From positions 46,074,821 to 46,138,820 of the forward strand of contig OY978529.1 in NCBI GenBank assembly GCA_963854835.1: a stretch of DNA of 64,000 bases, read 5' to 3'. The stretch is from Megamerina dolium. Lineage: Eukaryota; Arthropoda; Insecta; Diptera; Megamerinidae. Every line of letters starts with the position of its first letter. Positions within the stretch are counted from its first letter, which is position 1. Both the position numbers and the translations under genes were made by a program. The notes under the pieces were generated by a model. It searched no databases and had not been told where the DNA came from. It worked only from the letters and a program-made list of their open reading frames with translations. Shown here one piece after another: positions 10,913 through 22,072 of this stretch.

Positions 10913-11346
10913 GTAATGTCACAAGAGTTTTGCCATTCGGAATTGGGTGGAAAAAGTAAAAGAATAAATATGTGTCTCGGCCAAAGGATGCTCCGGAGTT
11001 TGTCATCCAGTACTGTTGTACGTGTTAAATTTTGGACCTACCTATATTAGCCGATCCCGAACGGTAGAACCTTTGTGACGGCACTTTTACAGAGCCCTGT
11101 CACAGAGCTCTTTTAGACGCTTTTTCATGGCAAATTGTTACTGCCGGATGAATTGCCAATTGCTTGCAGCCTGTGGGTACCGTTCGAAAGAAAACTCTTT
11201 TCGATATTAGAGTTCCCTTTCAGCCAGGGACTGAATCCACTATCTACAGATTAGCACGTCAACAACATTGTCCAAAATTTAGCACTCACAATAATAATGA
11301 AAGGGAAACTCGCACAAAGAGCGGGACCGATAATTGCCACATACAA
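10913..11346 (+). mobile_element. SINE copy split by a second SINE
   Basis: Bases 10913-10948 (AATGTCACAAGAGTTTTGCC and the following GGAATTGG) and 11266-11346 (TTGTCCAAAATTTAGCAC through AATTGCCACATA) are consecutive parts of the same direct-strand SINE. The CCGGCTAAAATAAGTAGG region lies at the break. The opposite-strand SINE at 10965-11262 lies in between. The two halves join in the right order, so this is an older SINE interrupted by a younger insertion. Confidence 0.7.
10965..11262 (-). mobile_element. SINE copy inserted in another SINE
   Basis: On the minus strand this runs from a decayed head (B-box-like CAGTCCCTGG region near 11225) through CTTTCGAACGGTACCCACAG, GCAATTGGCAATTCATCCGG and CTACCGTTCGGGATCGG to a degraded tail at 10965. 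It sits inside the direct-strand copy at 10913-11346. It is more diverged than the copies at 5.8 and 17.5 kb. Confidence 0.75.
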
Positions 11347-11384
11347 AAGAAAAAGAAAAATTATATTTAGATTTTTTTTAACAT

Positions 11385-12770
11385 CCCGGAGCCTCTTCCT
11401 GCCGTGACGGAAAATGGAATCTGGTTACGGATGTCCAGAGCCTACTGAGTCTATGGAGGGAACACTTCTCCAAGTTACTGAATGGCGATGCTACGGACAA
11501 TTCCGTCAGTGGAGGAGATTGCCCGAACACCCCAATCACGGATGATGGTGTTGACCTTTCACCACCCGACCATGACAAGTTTAAAACAGCCGTAATGAGG
11601 CTGAAGAACAACAAAGCACTGAAAAACAACTCGGCAGATAGCCTGCCTGCCGAGTTGTTTAAGACCGGCGGCGATGAGCTGCTCACTTGCAATACAATTT
11701 GCGCCAGTTACCGTAGCATAAGTCTCCTGAACATCGCATACAAGGTCTTATCGTGCGTATTGTGTGAAAGATTGAAGCCTATGCTCAGCAACCTGATTTG
11801 ACTTTATCAGTGTGGCTTCGGACCAAATAAATTCATCATCGATCAAATTTTCAGATTACGCCAAATCCTGAAAAAGACCCAAGAAAAACAGACCGACACA
11901 CATCACCTATTCGTCGATTATAAAACCGCTTTTGACAGTCCCATAAGACATTACCTCTACGCAACTATGTCTGAATTTGGTATACCTGCAAAACTCATTC
12001 GACTATGCAGAATGACACTGCTTAACTTTCGTTTAATACCGAACGAGGTTTCAGACAAAAGTGTCATGCTGTTGGCGCATGCCGACGATATTAACATAAT
12101 CGGTATCAACTCGCGAGCAGTCAGTGCAGCATTCTCTGAATTAGAACGAGAGTCACATCGAATGGGCTTTACGGTGAACGAGAGCCAGACGAAGTACCTA
12201 GTGTCTACAAACAAAGAGTCTCGGCCTCTTGGACATACAGTGTCAACAACTGTAATGACGTAATGACGTCAGCCTGGAGATTATGCGTAGGATCACTCTT
12301 GCTAACAGGTGTTACTTTGGGCTAAGTACGCAATTGAGTAGTCGAGCCCTCTCTCGACGATCGAAAATTACACTCTACAAGTCCCTCATTATTCCTGTCC
12401 TAACATATGGAGCAGAAGCCTGGACAATTTCCACCACGGATGAGAGGATGCTTGGAGTTTTCGAGAGAAAAGTTCTGCGTAGGATCTTCGGACCTATTTG
12501 CGTTGATGGCGAGTATCGAATAAGGTACAACGATGAGCTGTATGAGCTGTACGTTGCCATTGACATAGTCAGGCGAATCAAAATCCAGCGGTTGCGATGG
12601 CAAGGTCATGTCGAGCGAATGGAAGAAGACACTCCAACGAAGAGGGTATTTAATTCGTCACACGCTAGAAGACGCAGAAGAAGAGGAAGACCAAGCCTCC
12701 GTTGGAAGGACCAAGTGTTGGGTAACCTGGCGGAATTTGGGATATCCAATTGGCATTTTATGTTCGCCCT
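11385..12770 (+). pseudogene. LINE-A copy 3: most complete reverse transcriptase remnant
   Basis: Blocks in order are: DVQSLLSLWREHFSKLLNG; NCPNTPITDDGV-like text; AVMRLKNNKAL; SADSLPAELFKTGGDEL; YRSISLLNIAYKVLSCVLCE; YQCGFGPNKFIIDQ; THHLFVDYKTAFDS (catalytic motif A, with D); FGIPAKLIRLCRMTL; LLAHADDINIIG (ADD box, with H for the usual Y); MGFTVNESQTKYLVST; and a 172-codon uninterrupted tail at 12283-12801 with LTYGAEAWTI, RIRYNDELYEL and GRRRRGRPSLRWKDQ. Two deletions remove text between LPAELF...ELLTC and the SLLN block, and the FRQGD block before ADD. The 3' end breaks off at GISNWH, short of the end seen in copy 1. Confidence 0.88.
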
Positions 12771-13574
12771 AAATCGATCATCGATTGTTATGGCCACATG
12801 AGAAGAGAAGAAGATTTTGAAAGGTTCATTGGAGAGACATTGAAATCTGAAATCTGAAATCTATCTGGAAGCCTGTTCTTTTAATCGGCTATCGAATATA
12901 TATATGCAATTAAAAAACAATGTAAAACCTTTTCATAATAATATCATCATACATAATATCGTAGTATTGTAATGATAGTAATATACATACCTATGCTAAT
13001 ATGTAATTTCTCTCACTTTTATGGCTTTTATTTAATTTCTCTGCACATTGTATTCAACTCCAACGAGCAGTGTCCAATCAAAACGATTGGAACCTCAAAA
13101 TCCCATTTTTACTGCTTTTCGAAATACTAAAATATACATGCACCATTAACAATAATTGACGTCCCTCTTCTAATTCACATATACATATGTGGTTGTAAGT
13201 ACATACCATAGTATGTACGGTATATGACCAAAAACCTACATTCATGTTACGTATAATACGTACGTGCTCGGTCAAAGTATCGTTCTTGGGTGGAATGCTT
13301 GTTTTGGTTATTTTAACGAAGTATATTTTGTGTTGTGGTTAGTTGTTCTTCATCTCGTTATGTTGTAATTGAACCACTATTAGTCACAGATTGACAAGTT
13401 TGTTTGTGTGTGTGTGTGTGGAATTGTGTTTAATTTTCGATTAAAGTATTCCACTAAAAATAGCATAAAATAAACTAAAACATATAAAACAAATATTTAT
13501 ATGCATGGCAGGTTGGATAGGAGGATAGGTTTGCTGCATATACATAATATCTATATTACGAGTTTTAGAGTGTC
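12771..13574. other. Non-coding stretch
   Basis: A short TGAAATC tandem occurs near 12840-12860 and a GT run at 13405-13420. Nothing else is recognised. Confidence 0.5.
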
Positions 13575-13735
13575 CCTCGTGTCAAACTCAAAAGGAGCTT
13601 GCTGAATCTTTTGGGGTGACGCGACGAGCCTAAGGAACATGTGTACAATTTCGATTATATGAAATTGGGTTCCATATGAATTGAAATCAAGAGACATCGA
13701 AATGTGTTTTAAAAATATCGAAAACAATCTTTATC
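13575..13735 (+). pseudogene. Degenerate mariner transposase fragment (N-terminal half)
   Basis: One frame reads QTQKELAESFGVTRRA. After a break the next reads VPYELKSRDIEMCFKN. These fit the second helix-turn-helix and the WVPHELKPRD linker of mauritiana-type mariner transposases. The catalytic domain is not recognisable downstream. The match is short but both blocks occur in the right order and spacing. Confidence 0.55.
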
Positions 13736-15349
13736 GAATACATGCTTCCACTCCAGAAATAGCAAACCAATTCAGGAACCAATCCAATTGTCACACTAAG
13801 TATATATTGCTCTTGTATGTATGTATATGTGAGTAAACATGTTATTCTCAATTTCATTTTCTTCATCAATGTCATCGATGTAATATTCGGGAGATTGCCA
13901 AAAATTGGGGAAATGGAAATCACCAAAAAGTAAATACACTATGCAAACAATTATTGTTTTTTCTTTTATGATTTTCATTGCTCATTTTAATTCCTCAATT
14001 GGCATTCATTCGTATCAATCAAGAAGAGGAAATTAGTATATTTTTAACCCACAAATAGTCTTGGGTTGAAATGTTGAGTTTGTGATTTGCGTATGTAACA
14101 GCCAAAAATCATCATCATCATCAAAGTCACTTTAGACTGAAGCTCGGTGCATACGATCAATAAGGTAGTATGTATGTGAATGTTCATTATCGGATACAAA
14201 CCACCTACATCTACCCACTGAACAAAAGCATGTTCTTTTTTCGAAAGTTTGTTTATTTTTTTGTCATACTGCAGGATATCTACATAAGCTCTAGTTTTAC
14301 ACGAAGTTTATGAAATATTTTTCTATATGCTGTTTGCTCCAATTATATGAAATTAGTTCAAAACGCCTTAAAACATTAAAACTATAACAACATTCATATA
14401 TGTATATATACATATGTATATATACATGGAATAAAATGTTGCAAAAATTGGCAACATTGAATTTATCCAAACAAAGAAATTAAGATGTTTTTTTTTTTAT
14501 TATTTCTATCAACAAATGGTACCTACACATCAAGTCTGTTAGTCTGCCATGTCAGTGTTTATGTATTTGTCTCTAAATTTGATGAAATAATGATTATGAT
14601 GATGTGACAAGAGTGTCAACTACAGTCACGTTCTAGTATTTAATGGAGTATATTATTTGTTACTTGTAGTTATCTCATAACATTTTCTTATCTATGCGCT
14701 TCTGTTCTTTCATTCCATGGGTTTTTTTTTTCGTTTTTATGATGTACCAATATATTTGTGGATAGCAGTTTATTTTTTTGGGTGATGATTCGTTTCGATC
14801 ATTTAATATATGTAAAGCTCTTTTGATGATATAGGTTAATAGCCCAAAAAACTTGCAAATATAGCCAAAAAATAGAACTCTTTTATGAGGTTAGAAAGAA
14901 ACCTGAGAGTCGCTGAAACTGAATTCGTGGTCGTTTCTTTTTAACGGCAAACACTTAAAAAATAGCCCAACACCGTTGCTTTTAGAGGTTAGAAATAAAA
15001 CTGAATAAACCTGAAGGTAATGGTGGAAATTCGACCATGGATTCGCATTTAGCAACTCGCGACTTGTAGAATGAGACTATTTTTTTTAGTTGGACATCTT
15101 ACTTTTATTATATTTTTGTTGAAGTATGTACTATTTTTCTTTCTTATATTCTTTCCGGGTTAACTGTATTTTCATGGTTGCTTTTGCCAATAAAAAAAAA
15201 ATATATATTTTGACAAAAATTAGAATATATTTTTATTATGATAATTTCATGAAAAATGTTGCCGTATTGTTGTACTCATTTATTTTGATGTGCGGCACAC
15301 CAATTCTATAAAAAGAGTAGTAGTAAAAAGAAATCCATTATTTTTACAA
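13736..15349. other. AT-rich non-coding stretch
   Basis: Contains self-complementary TATATACATATG words at 14396-14425 and a diffuse repeat of GAGGTTAGAAA at about 14887 and 14987. No gene or element is recognised. Confidence 0.5.
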
Positions 15350-16460
15350 TAGATGGCTTTAATAATCTGTATCTCGCGTTGTATAAGTGCGATCGGATTA
15401 CGCTAGATGGCGTTAGAAAGATAGGATTTCGTACTAAATAAACTTTTCAGTTTTGTGATTGCTTGACTCTGAATTGTTTGAGCATGCGTCAAAGATGGAC
15501 ACCAGTAAAGAGAAAATACGCCATATTTTACAGTTTTTCTTCGATAAAGCGGAAAACGCAAACCAGACGGCTGAAAATGTGAATAGTGTTTATGGTCCTG
15601 ATACTGTAACAGTCAATCACATACAATTTGGGTTTCGTCGATTCCGTTCCGGTAATTTTGATGTCAAAGATCCACGCACGCTAAAAGCACTACGCTCTGG
15701 AAGGCCAATTGTCGAAAATATCGATCAAATAATTGAAATCGTCGAGTCTGACCGTCATGTAAGCACTGTTTCTATTGCCCAGGAGCTAAACATTGCACAA
15801 AAAAACCGTTTGGAACCATTAAAATAAGGCTGGATACAAAAAGAAGCTCGATGTATGAGTGCCACATGAGTTAACGCAAAAAAAACTTCATGGACCGAAT
15901 TTCCATCTGCGAATCGCTGATGAATCGCAACAAAATCGATCCATTTCTGAAGCGGATGGTTACTGGTGATGAAAAGTGGGTCACTACCACTACGTCAAGC
16001 GAAAACGGTCGTGGTCGAATCGCGGTGAGCCGGTGGAAACCGTGGCCAAGCTAGGATAGACGGTCAGGAAGGTTTTGCTATGTGTTTGGTGGGATTGGCA
16101 GGGAATCATCTATTATGAGCTGCTCCCCTACGGCCAAACTCTTAATTTGGACCTGTACTGTCAACAATTAGACCGTCTGAAGGAAGCAATTGCCCAGAAG
16201 CGGCCAGATTTGGCTAATAGGAGAGGAGTAGTGTGGTTAATCAGGACAACGCTAGGCCACACACATCGATAGTGACTCGCCAGAAGCTCTGGGAGCTTGG
16301 TGGGGAGGTTCTTATGCATCCACCTTATAGTCCGGACCTGGCACCATGTGATTACTATCTGTTCCTGTCTATGGCGAATGATTTTGCTGATGAAAAATTC
16401 GCCTCCAGAGAAGCTTGTGAAAATCGACTGTCACAGTTTTTTGACAAAATAAAATAAAAA
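15350..16460 (+). pseudogene. Mariner transposon with nearly complete but broken transposase
   Basis: From ATG at 15494 the frame gives KEKIRHILQFFFDKAENANQ, FRRFRSGNFDVKD and SGRPIVENIDQIIEIV up to a stop at 15827. Frameshifted pieces follow: VTGDEKW (first catalytic D) near 15965, LLCVWWDWQGIIYYELLPYG, YCQQLDRLKEAIAQKRPDLA, a disrupted QDNARPHTS (second D) near 16245, HPPYSPDLAPCDYYLF (third D) near 16320, and FASREACENRLSQFF to 16457. The DD34D signature is all present but spread over frames. The closest relative here is the minus-strand copy at 35795-36740, which shares the 5' flank (AGATAGGATTTCGTACTAAA). Ends are approximate because the terminal repeats are unclear. Confidence 0.88.
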
Positions 16461-16519
16461 TTCAATATTTTTATTCTTCCTAATTAAAAAGCAATGAATC
16501 TGAATAATTCTTCGTTCAT

Positions 16520-16829
16520 GGTCTATGGTAGATTTACTAGATCTGAAGCCAGGCTGATAATATCCGAACAGGTTGTTAAACATAAGCTTCATCAGTCTTT
16601 CACACTTTACACATGATAATATCTGGTATGCGATGCTGAACAGAACTATTTCTACAATAGTTGGCGTAACTTGTGAAGTCTTCTTTCTTATGTATGCCCA
16701 CTCATAGCCATGCTTATGATCAACGAATTGGTGCGTGCAGCCAAGCAGCTTGCTCAACGCTTTCGGTCTTTGACAATTCGCCAGGCAGGCCACCAACAAC
16801 TGTAACTTTATGTCGTTCTTCAGCCACAT
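16520..16829 (-). pseudogene. LINE-A copy 4: RT fragment
   Basis: One uninterrupted minus-strand frame reads WLKNDIKL, KALSKLLGCTHQ, SIAYQILSCVKCERLM and FGYYQPGFRSSKSTID. The last two correspond to NIAYKVLSCVLCERLK and YQCGFGPNKFIIDQ of copy 3. The normal catalytic domain is absent. It starts within about 65 bp of the mariner coding end at 16457, so one element probably landed beside or within the other. Confidence 0.75.
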
Positions 16830-17533
16830 TATGGCTATCGGCTGACCTCGTCATGGTCGTGTGTTGTAACATAAACAATTTTCGTAACACAGGAGCATAA
16901 TTGTCAGAAAGAATTATCGAGTCTCATTTCTCCCCCTACCCCACATCTCTGTCTCATCACATGTGCGCATTTTTTAGCTCTCACTTTTTGCGCTAACAAA
17001 GACGGCTCCGCATACACTTTTACCCCTTCATATGCGGCACATATGTGCCTAAATATAGTTATGTAATAAATACAAAGTATATGTAACATTATTAAAATAC
17101 TCCTGCATGAGAGCCCACTTGTGAAGGTACCCATACATAAATATATGCTTACAATAGATATACTCTTGGGTATACATAATAATGTATAAACAAGTAAAAA
17201 GGAGCAAGACGCTCAAATAACATCCTCGCAAACAGACACAAGAAAGAAAACACATATATTAGAGTGTACCTTATTTTTTTTTATTATTATTTTTTTTTTT
17301 TGTATGAAAATTTGGACAAAATAATAAAGAGGGCTTTACCTTGCTCTATTTAGTAAGCACGGGTCAACGCTGAACACCAGAGAAATAATATTTCATTAAA
17401 AAGTACTTGGGATAAAATAAAGAAGAAGAAAAATAAGGTAGACTCTACCTTGCACACACGCATACTAATAAACAAAAACATATGCACGCACATGATGCAT
17501 TTCAATTATTTACAACAGTTATAGTAGTGAAAA
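16830..17533. other. Non-coding stretch
   Basis: Has a GC-richer patch at 16900-17040 (CTCTCACTTTTTGCGC, GACGGCTCCGCATACAC) that looks like old element DNA but cannot be assigned. A T run follows at 17272-17302. Confidence 0.45.
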
Positions 17534-17910
17534 TGGGTGCCGTAGCTCAGTGGTTAGTGTGTTCGCCTTCTGATCTGCAGGTCGTGGTTCAATCCCCGGC
17601 TGATGCATAACAAATTTAATATCGATAAGATTTTTCTTTCGAATGGTACCCACCTGTCGGCAAGCAATTGGCAATTCTTCCGACAGTAACAACTTGCCAT
17701 GAAAAAGCTTCTAAAAGAATTCTGTGACAAAGCTCAGAAAAAGTGATGTCACAAGTGTTCTGCCGTTCGGAACCGGCTAAAATAAGTAGGTCCCTTCTAA
17801 TACTGTCCAAATTTAAGACGCACAACAGTAATGGAAGAGAAGCTCGGCCAATGAGCCTTTTGGGGCTTTAAGTGCCACATATTTATTTTATTTATTTTAT
17901 TTTTTGTAGT
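17534..17910 (+). mobile_element. Full-length tRNA-derived SINE (best reference copy)
   Basis: The head (17534-17606) folds like a tRNA, starting GGGTGCCG. The polymerase III A box TAGCTCAGTGG is at 17543-17553 and the B box GGTTCAATCCC at 17586-17596. The loop text CTTCTGA suggests an arginine tRNA (anticodon TCT) as ancestor, which is inference. The unrelated body includes GGTACCCACCTGTCGGCAAG, GATGTCACAAGTGTTCTGCC, GTTCGGAACCGGC and AAGCTCGGCCAATGAGCC. It ends AAGTGCCACATATTTATTTT with TTTTA repeats to 17910. It has no coding capacity. Confidence 0.92.
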
Positions 17911-18728
17911 AATGAAAAGATCTGAGGACGAGGTACAGGGGAAGTACCGTAAGTAGTGCGGTAAAGCGTAATATGCTAAAGTGGGTTATGGAGAACATGT
18001 GGTGGCGGTGAAGCTTTTTTTTTGTTTCTGTTTTAAACTTATGTGCTTAATTTTATACTTTTCATGCTGCTTACAAGGCGTACAGGCGTACACAACGATT
18101 GTATCGTGTATATTTCTAAAAACAATTTCGGTTTCCAACTATAGTATGTAGCGTGCTACTCGTATAACCAGATACGAACATAATATGACAGTCCTTACGT
18201 TTCTGTGTGTGTGTATGTGTGTGCGTGTGTATGATTCCAACAGCGACATACTTGAATGTTGCTCCTTTTGTGTGTGTATACATGACGGCGTTTTGCCGTT
18301 ATATGCATGCGGGAGTATGTGCATAACAGCTTAAAGTCGCTCACTTGAAGCCATGATGTTGTTTGGCATAAATATACATACTTATAAAAAAAATCCTACA
18401 ACTATAATATAAAAACAAGAAATGCCACAAAACAAAAAAGAGAGAAAAAAAAACTTGAAAAATTCGAAAGAAAGGAAAAGCACAGAAAGTTACAAAAGAG
18501 CAAAAAAAAACAACAATTGTTAAAATAGTGCGCGCCAAATATCAAACGATATCGTTAACAACAAACACAGTGACGACAACAATGAACATCGTCAGCGGAC
18601 GACTGCGTTTGTTTCAGAATTTAGCTGTGTTCGTTGCATGTACTTAACCGTAATATGTTGTATGCTCCTTCGTTGGTCTTGTGCTAACTGCTTAACGCTA
18701 TACGGAAATGTATTCACATCGTCACCGC

Positions 18729-18767
<39 letters not shown>

Positions 18768-19194
18768 TAACTTCATCAACATGGTAACGTTATGAACAAC
18801 GGAATACATTTGATGTTGTCGGAATTTCATATTTTGATTATAATTTCCGCAGTTAAAAAATGTAGAAGACTGGGAAAATTTCATATTGACACGTTTTCAA
18901 TAATGTAATGAAACTAATTATTGGAAAGAGCATATATGGGCTCCGAGCCCCGAACGAGTCTTTTTGTATGTGCGGTAGGTTGGAGTGAAAACGGTTTGGA
19001 AATTCTTGAAAAAAAAAATGCCATTTTACTACAAAAATAAAGACGAAATGCATCAAATCACTCTTTTTACATTTATGCTAAAGCATAATGAATTTTCATA
19101 AAAATAAAAAAAAAAATAAATATAAAACCTAATTTTTTCAATGTTATGGGATATTGATGCTCATTTATCGGGTAACACTAATCTGATTGTGAGT
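17911..19194. other. Non-coding stretch with ATC microsatellite
   Basis: GT-rich patch at about 18206-18230, A-rich DNA at 18385-18510, and a pure ATC run at 18729-18768. Nothing else is recognised. Confidence 0.5.
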
Positions 19195-19457
19195 GAAATA
19201 TCTGAAGAAATACGTTATGCAATAGTTTTTGACTATAAAAAAGCAAAACCGATGCAAAAACATTCCGCAGTTTATGGTTAAAATGCTCTAACTTTGGTTC
19301 GATTCCGATTCCGTTCTGAAAATTGGAATGTCAAAGATGCATCTTGCTTCGGTCGGACAGTCACTGAAGAAGACGATTAAATTTTGCAACTGATGAACGG
19401 CATGCAGACTGTCAGGACATAGTGGAGGCACTGAACATCAACCACATGACAGCTTAG
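19195..19457 (+). pseudogene. Mariner transposase, N-terminal part
   Basis: Frames read IRYAIVFDYKKAKPMQKHSA, then FRFRSENWNVKDASCFGRTV, then a shifted DIVEALNINHMTA. These are the paired helix-turn-helix regions of a mariner transposase (pattern RxxLxFxFxxxKxAxExxxxxxxVYG, FRSGxFxVKDxxRxGRP). The reading breaks off at 19457, exactly where the reversed SINE tail begins. The C-terminal part resumes at 20605. Confidence 0.75.
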
Positions 19458-19822
19458 GTTAAGTTAGGTTATCGTAGGTGCCATCTCTCTCTGAGAGGAC
19501 ACACTTAGGCCAGATAGGCTCATTTTGATACCAGCGAACTTCTTTTCCAGTACTATTGTGCGTGTTACCTACTTCTATTAGTCGGTTCCGAATGGCAGAA
19601 CTCTTGTGACATCACTTTTTCTGAGCTTTGTCATATTGCTCTTTAAGAAGCATTTTTCATGGCAAATTTTTAGTGCAGAAAAAATTGCCAATTACTTGCC
19701 AACAGGTGGGCACCGTTCGAAAGAAAAATCTTTTCGATAATAAAGCTAAGCTTCAGCTGCGGATTGAACCCATGAGCTACGGATCAGAAGGCCAATGCAC
19801 TATCCACTGTGTTATGTGTGAC
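19458..19822 (-). mobile_element. SINE copy of the CCTAAC-tail subfamily
   Basis: Reversed SINE. The low-coordinate end is TAGGTTAAGTTAGGTTATCG followed by CTCTCTGAGAGGACACACTT, the alternative tail also seen at 27597 and 56475. The body (GGTTCCGAATGGCAGAA, TTGCCAACAGGTGGGCACC) leads to a mutated tRNA head ending near 19822. It lies in a disrupted mariner, next to a LINE-B fragment. Confidence 0.85.
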
Positions 19823-19825
19823 TAA

Positions 19826-20604
19826 CCAAAGTTCATATGTCATCCTCCTTGAACCATTTGATTCTCCATATGAAGTTAAGCTTCTAAATCCACTTTAGAA
19901 AGTTCGTCCAGTCCTGTGAAGAAACGAAACCCCAAACATTGAAATAGTTTTGTCTGTAGCCCTGGACAGAGACATAGATAGTGGTTTATTGATTCTTCTT
20001 GCTCTTTATCTCAGCAACCGCTACACAGTCCGCTCGTCGGTATACGTCATCGTTGAAGCATTGAGGCGATGACACAATGTCGAGTGAGCACCCCGGTAAG
20101 AATTCTAACTGCAGGCTTCGCTAAGGACAGAAGTACTCTCGTCCTTCTCATGTCTAGTCTAGGCCATAAGGTCCTGAACACCTCACAATCCTCTCGGTTA
20201 GTCCACAAGAAGTTCGCCTTCTTAACAATTATTTCTTTTATACACCCAAAAAGTTCGCAAAGCGGAATTTGTATTGAGTCTTCGGCCTCATTGGCGTTCA
20301 TATTAGATCCCCTCCTGGCAATTTTGTCAGGAACCCAGCAAAGGGAGACCCTGTGGTTTCCTATGCCACATAATGAAGGTCGGCATTTCAGCACGATTTT
20401 CGTCTTGACTCTTATGTATTCAATTGCCTTCAGTGCCGCTTGATTGTCTACAACGATAGTGATATTCGAAGGTGGAATTGTACTATCTTGTATTAGTTTA
20501 GCTGCCTTCACATAGTGCAGGTTTTCTGAAAAAATTCCCGCCCCCTTCCCTCTGCCCATCTTCGAGCCGTCTGTGTAAATGGTGATGTCTGAATCACGCA
20601 CCGA
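19826..20604 (-). pseudogene. LINE-B fragment: RNase H domain and C-terminus
   Basis: The open frame 20601 to 20047 reads ITIYTDGSKMGRGKGAG (RNase H first aspartate), ITIVVDNQAALKAIEYI (second catalytic D) and CWVPDKIARRGSNMNANEAED, a damaged form of the WVPGHxxxxGNExAD block. It then gives KPAVRILTGVLTRHCVI, the post-RNase H region. After a frameshift EESINHYLCLCPGL and LDELSKVDLEA follow. This matches the family of 5085-5375. RNase H would remove RNA template during retrotransposition; here the H of the last motif is gone. The element is 5'-truncated at about 20604, where mariner sequence resumes. Confidence 0.85.
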
Positions 20605-20880
20605 AACGGTTAATTTGGTCCTCTACTGTGCACAATTCGACCGGTTGAACGAAGTAATAAAGAAAAAGCGACAAGAATGGGCTACAGACACAGAGAGCTT
20701 TGATGACTCGTAACGAATTGCCGTAACTAGATTGGGAAGTTTCGATGCAGTGACCGTATAGCCCGGACCGGTTCTTTTGGTCTCTGGTAAAGTCTTGATG
20801 GTAAAAATGAGCTGATAAACGACAGAAGTTCTACACCGATGGAATTGTGAAGCTACTCGAAAAAGGTCATTAATAATAAT
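20605..20880 (+). pseudogene. Mariner transposase, C-terminal part
   Basis: Frames read ETVNLVLYCAQFDRLNEVIK, KRQEWA, and near 20820 FYTDGIVKLLEKG, which correspond to TxNxxLYCxQLDRLxxAIxxKRPE and FYxxGIxKLPERW of mariner. The segment between the second and third catalytic residues is badly decayed. It is probably the other end of the element started at 19195, with the middle lost and other elements inserted. Confidence 0.75.
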
Positions 20881-22072
20881 GGCCAATATGAAATTTATTT
20901 TTAATGAAGAAAATTTCTGTTGAAAAATTTACTCAAAAACCGCGTAGACTTTTTATATCACCGAATATGTTTCGAAACTGTATAGTTTTCTCAATTGGAA
21001 AGTGCCTATTTGAATTTGATTTGAATTTTTGATTGATAAATCTGAGTACTGATTATATTCGATGCAAAGTTGAATAGTTACCAACGATGCAAGTAGCGTA
21101 AATAACATTTTAATGCAATAATGCTTAATAAATGAGCATAATAAATACATCTCATATCGTATCTACCAAATAGATGGGTATGATTTATTAAAAATTTCGC
21201 TATGATAATATTCTCATAAAATATAATTTTCATTTAACAATGCACGTGGTTGGTGGTTTGATCGATTATATCTATGTAAGAGTACATTTATTTTCAACAT
21301 TTCATTTTCAATTTTGATTTGATTTAAAGCCTTTTCAATAAATCTTCCACATCTTAATGTCATTGTATATTGTATTGTTGTGTGAAAGGAAACATTTTTA
21401 TTAAATTGAATTTTGCAGAAAGAAATAAATAAATAAAATACAAAGTCAAATACAAATATTTTTGAAGAATTGTACAAATATGTGTACGAATATATGTATG
21501 TAGATAAAATATATACAATATAAAAATTCAATGAATGCAATGAAGCATTATATAATGCTCATAGTAGTAAGCGAGCACACTGCTGCATCCATCTGTCTGT
21601 ACACAGATGGTTCTATACATTCTATACAGACATGCACACATATTCTTCTACAATACGAGAACTTATATTTGTATTTTTGTAACAACTCGTACGTATATGT
21701 ACGAGTATTAGTTTGTCTGGCTATTCGTCTGTCTGTAGGTGCTGTGCGAGAGTAAAGACATTGCCATATTTTATATTCATTTCACTTTATAACTTGCTCG
21801 ATTTATGTTCTTTCTTTTTGTTGTTATTATTGCTGTTGTTGTTGTTGTTGCTGCTGTTGTTGTTTATCAACACAGCATTCGGACCAAACAATCAACTCTA
21901 GATGTATTTCAATAAATGCCGCTCTTATACCTTCATATACTATATATACACATGCAGATTTTCTTTCATTTGTTTTATTCTTTATTATTATAAATTTTCT
22001 TTCAGTTTTTGGTTTGTTTGTTTATGAAAGAAAAACTTTTCAAAATGAGCTAAATATGGTCGTGATTGAATA
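20881..22072. other. AT-rich non-coding stretch
   Basis: Contains a TTG/CTG run at about 21823-21865. No gene is supported. Confidence 0.5.

Noticed and set aside
16900..17134. Minus-strand frame over a GC-richer patch
   Set aside because: No recognisable domain; probably old non-coding element DNA.
17534..17606. Possible genuine tRNA gene
   Set aside because: A and B boxes are good, but the same head is followed by the same 250-bp body at many loci, so it is a SINE head.
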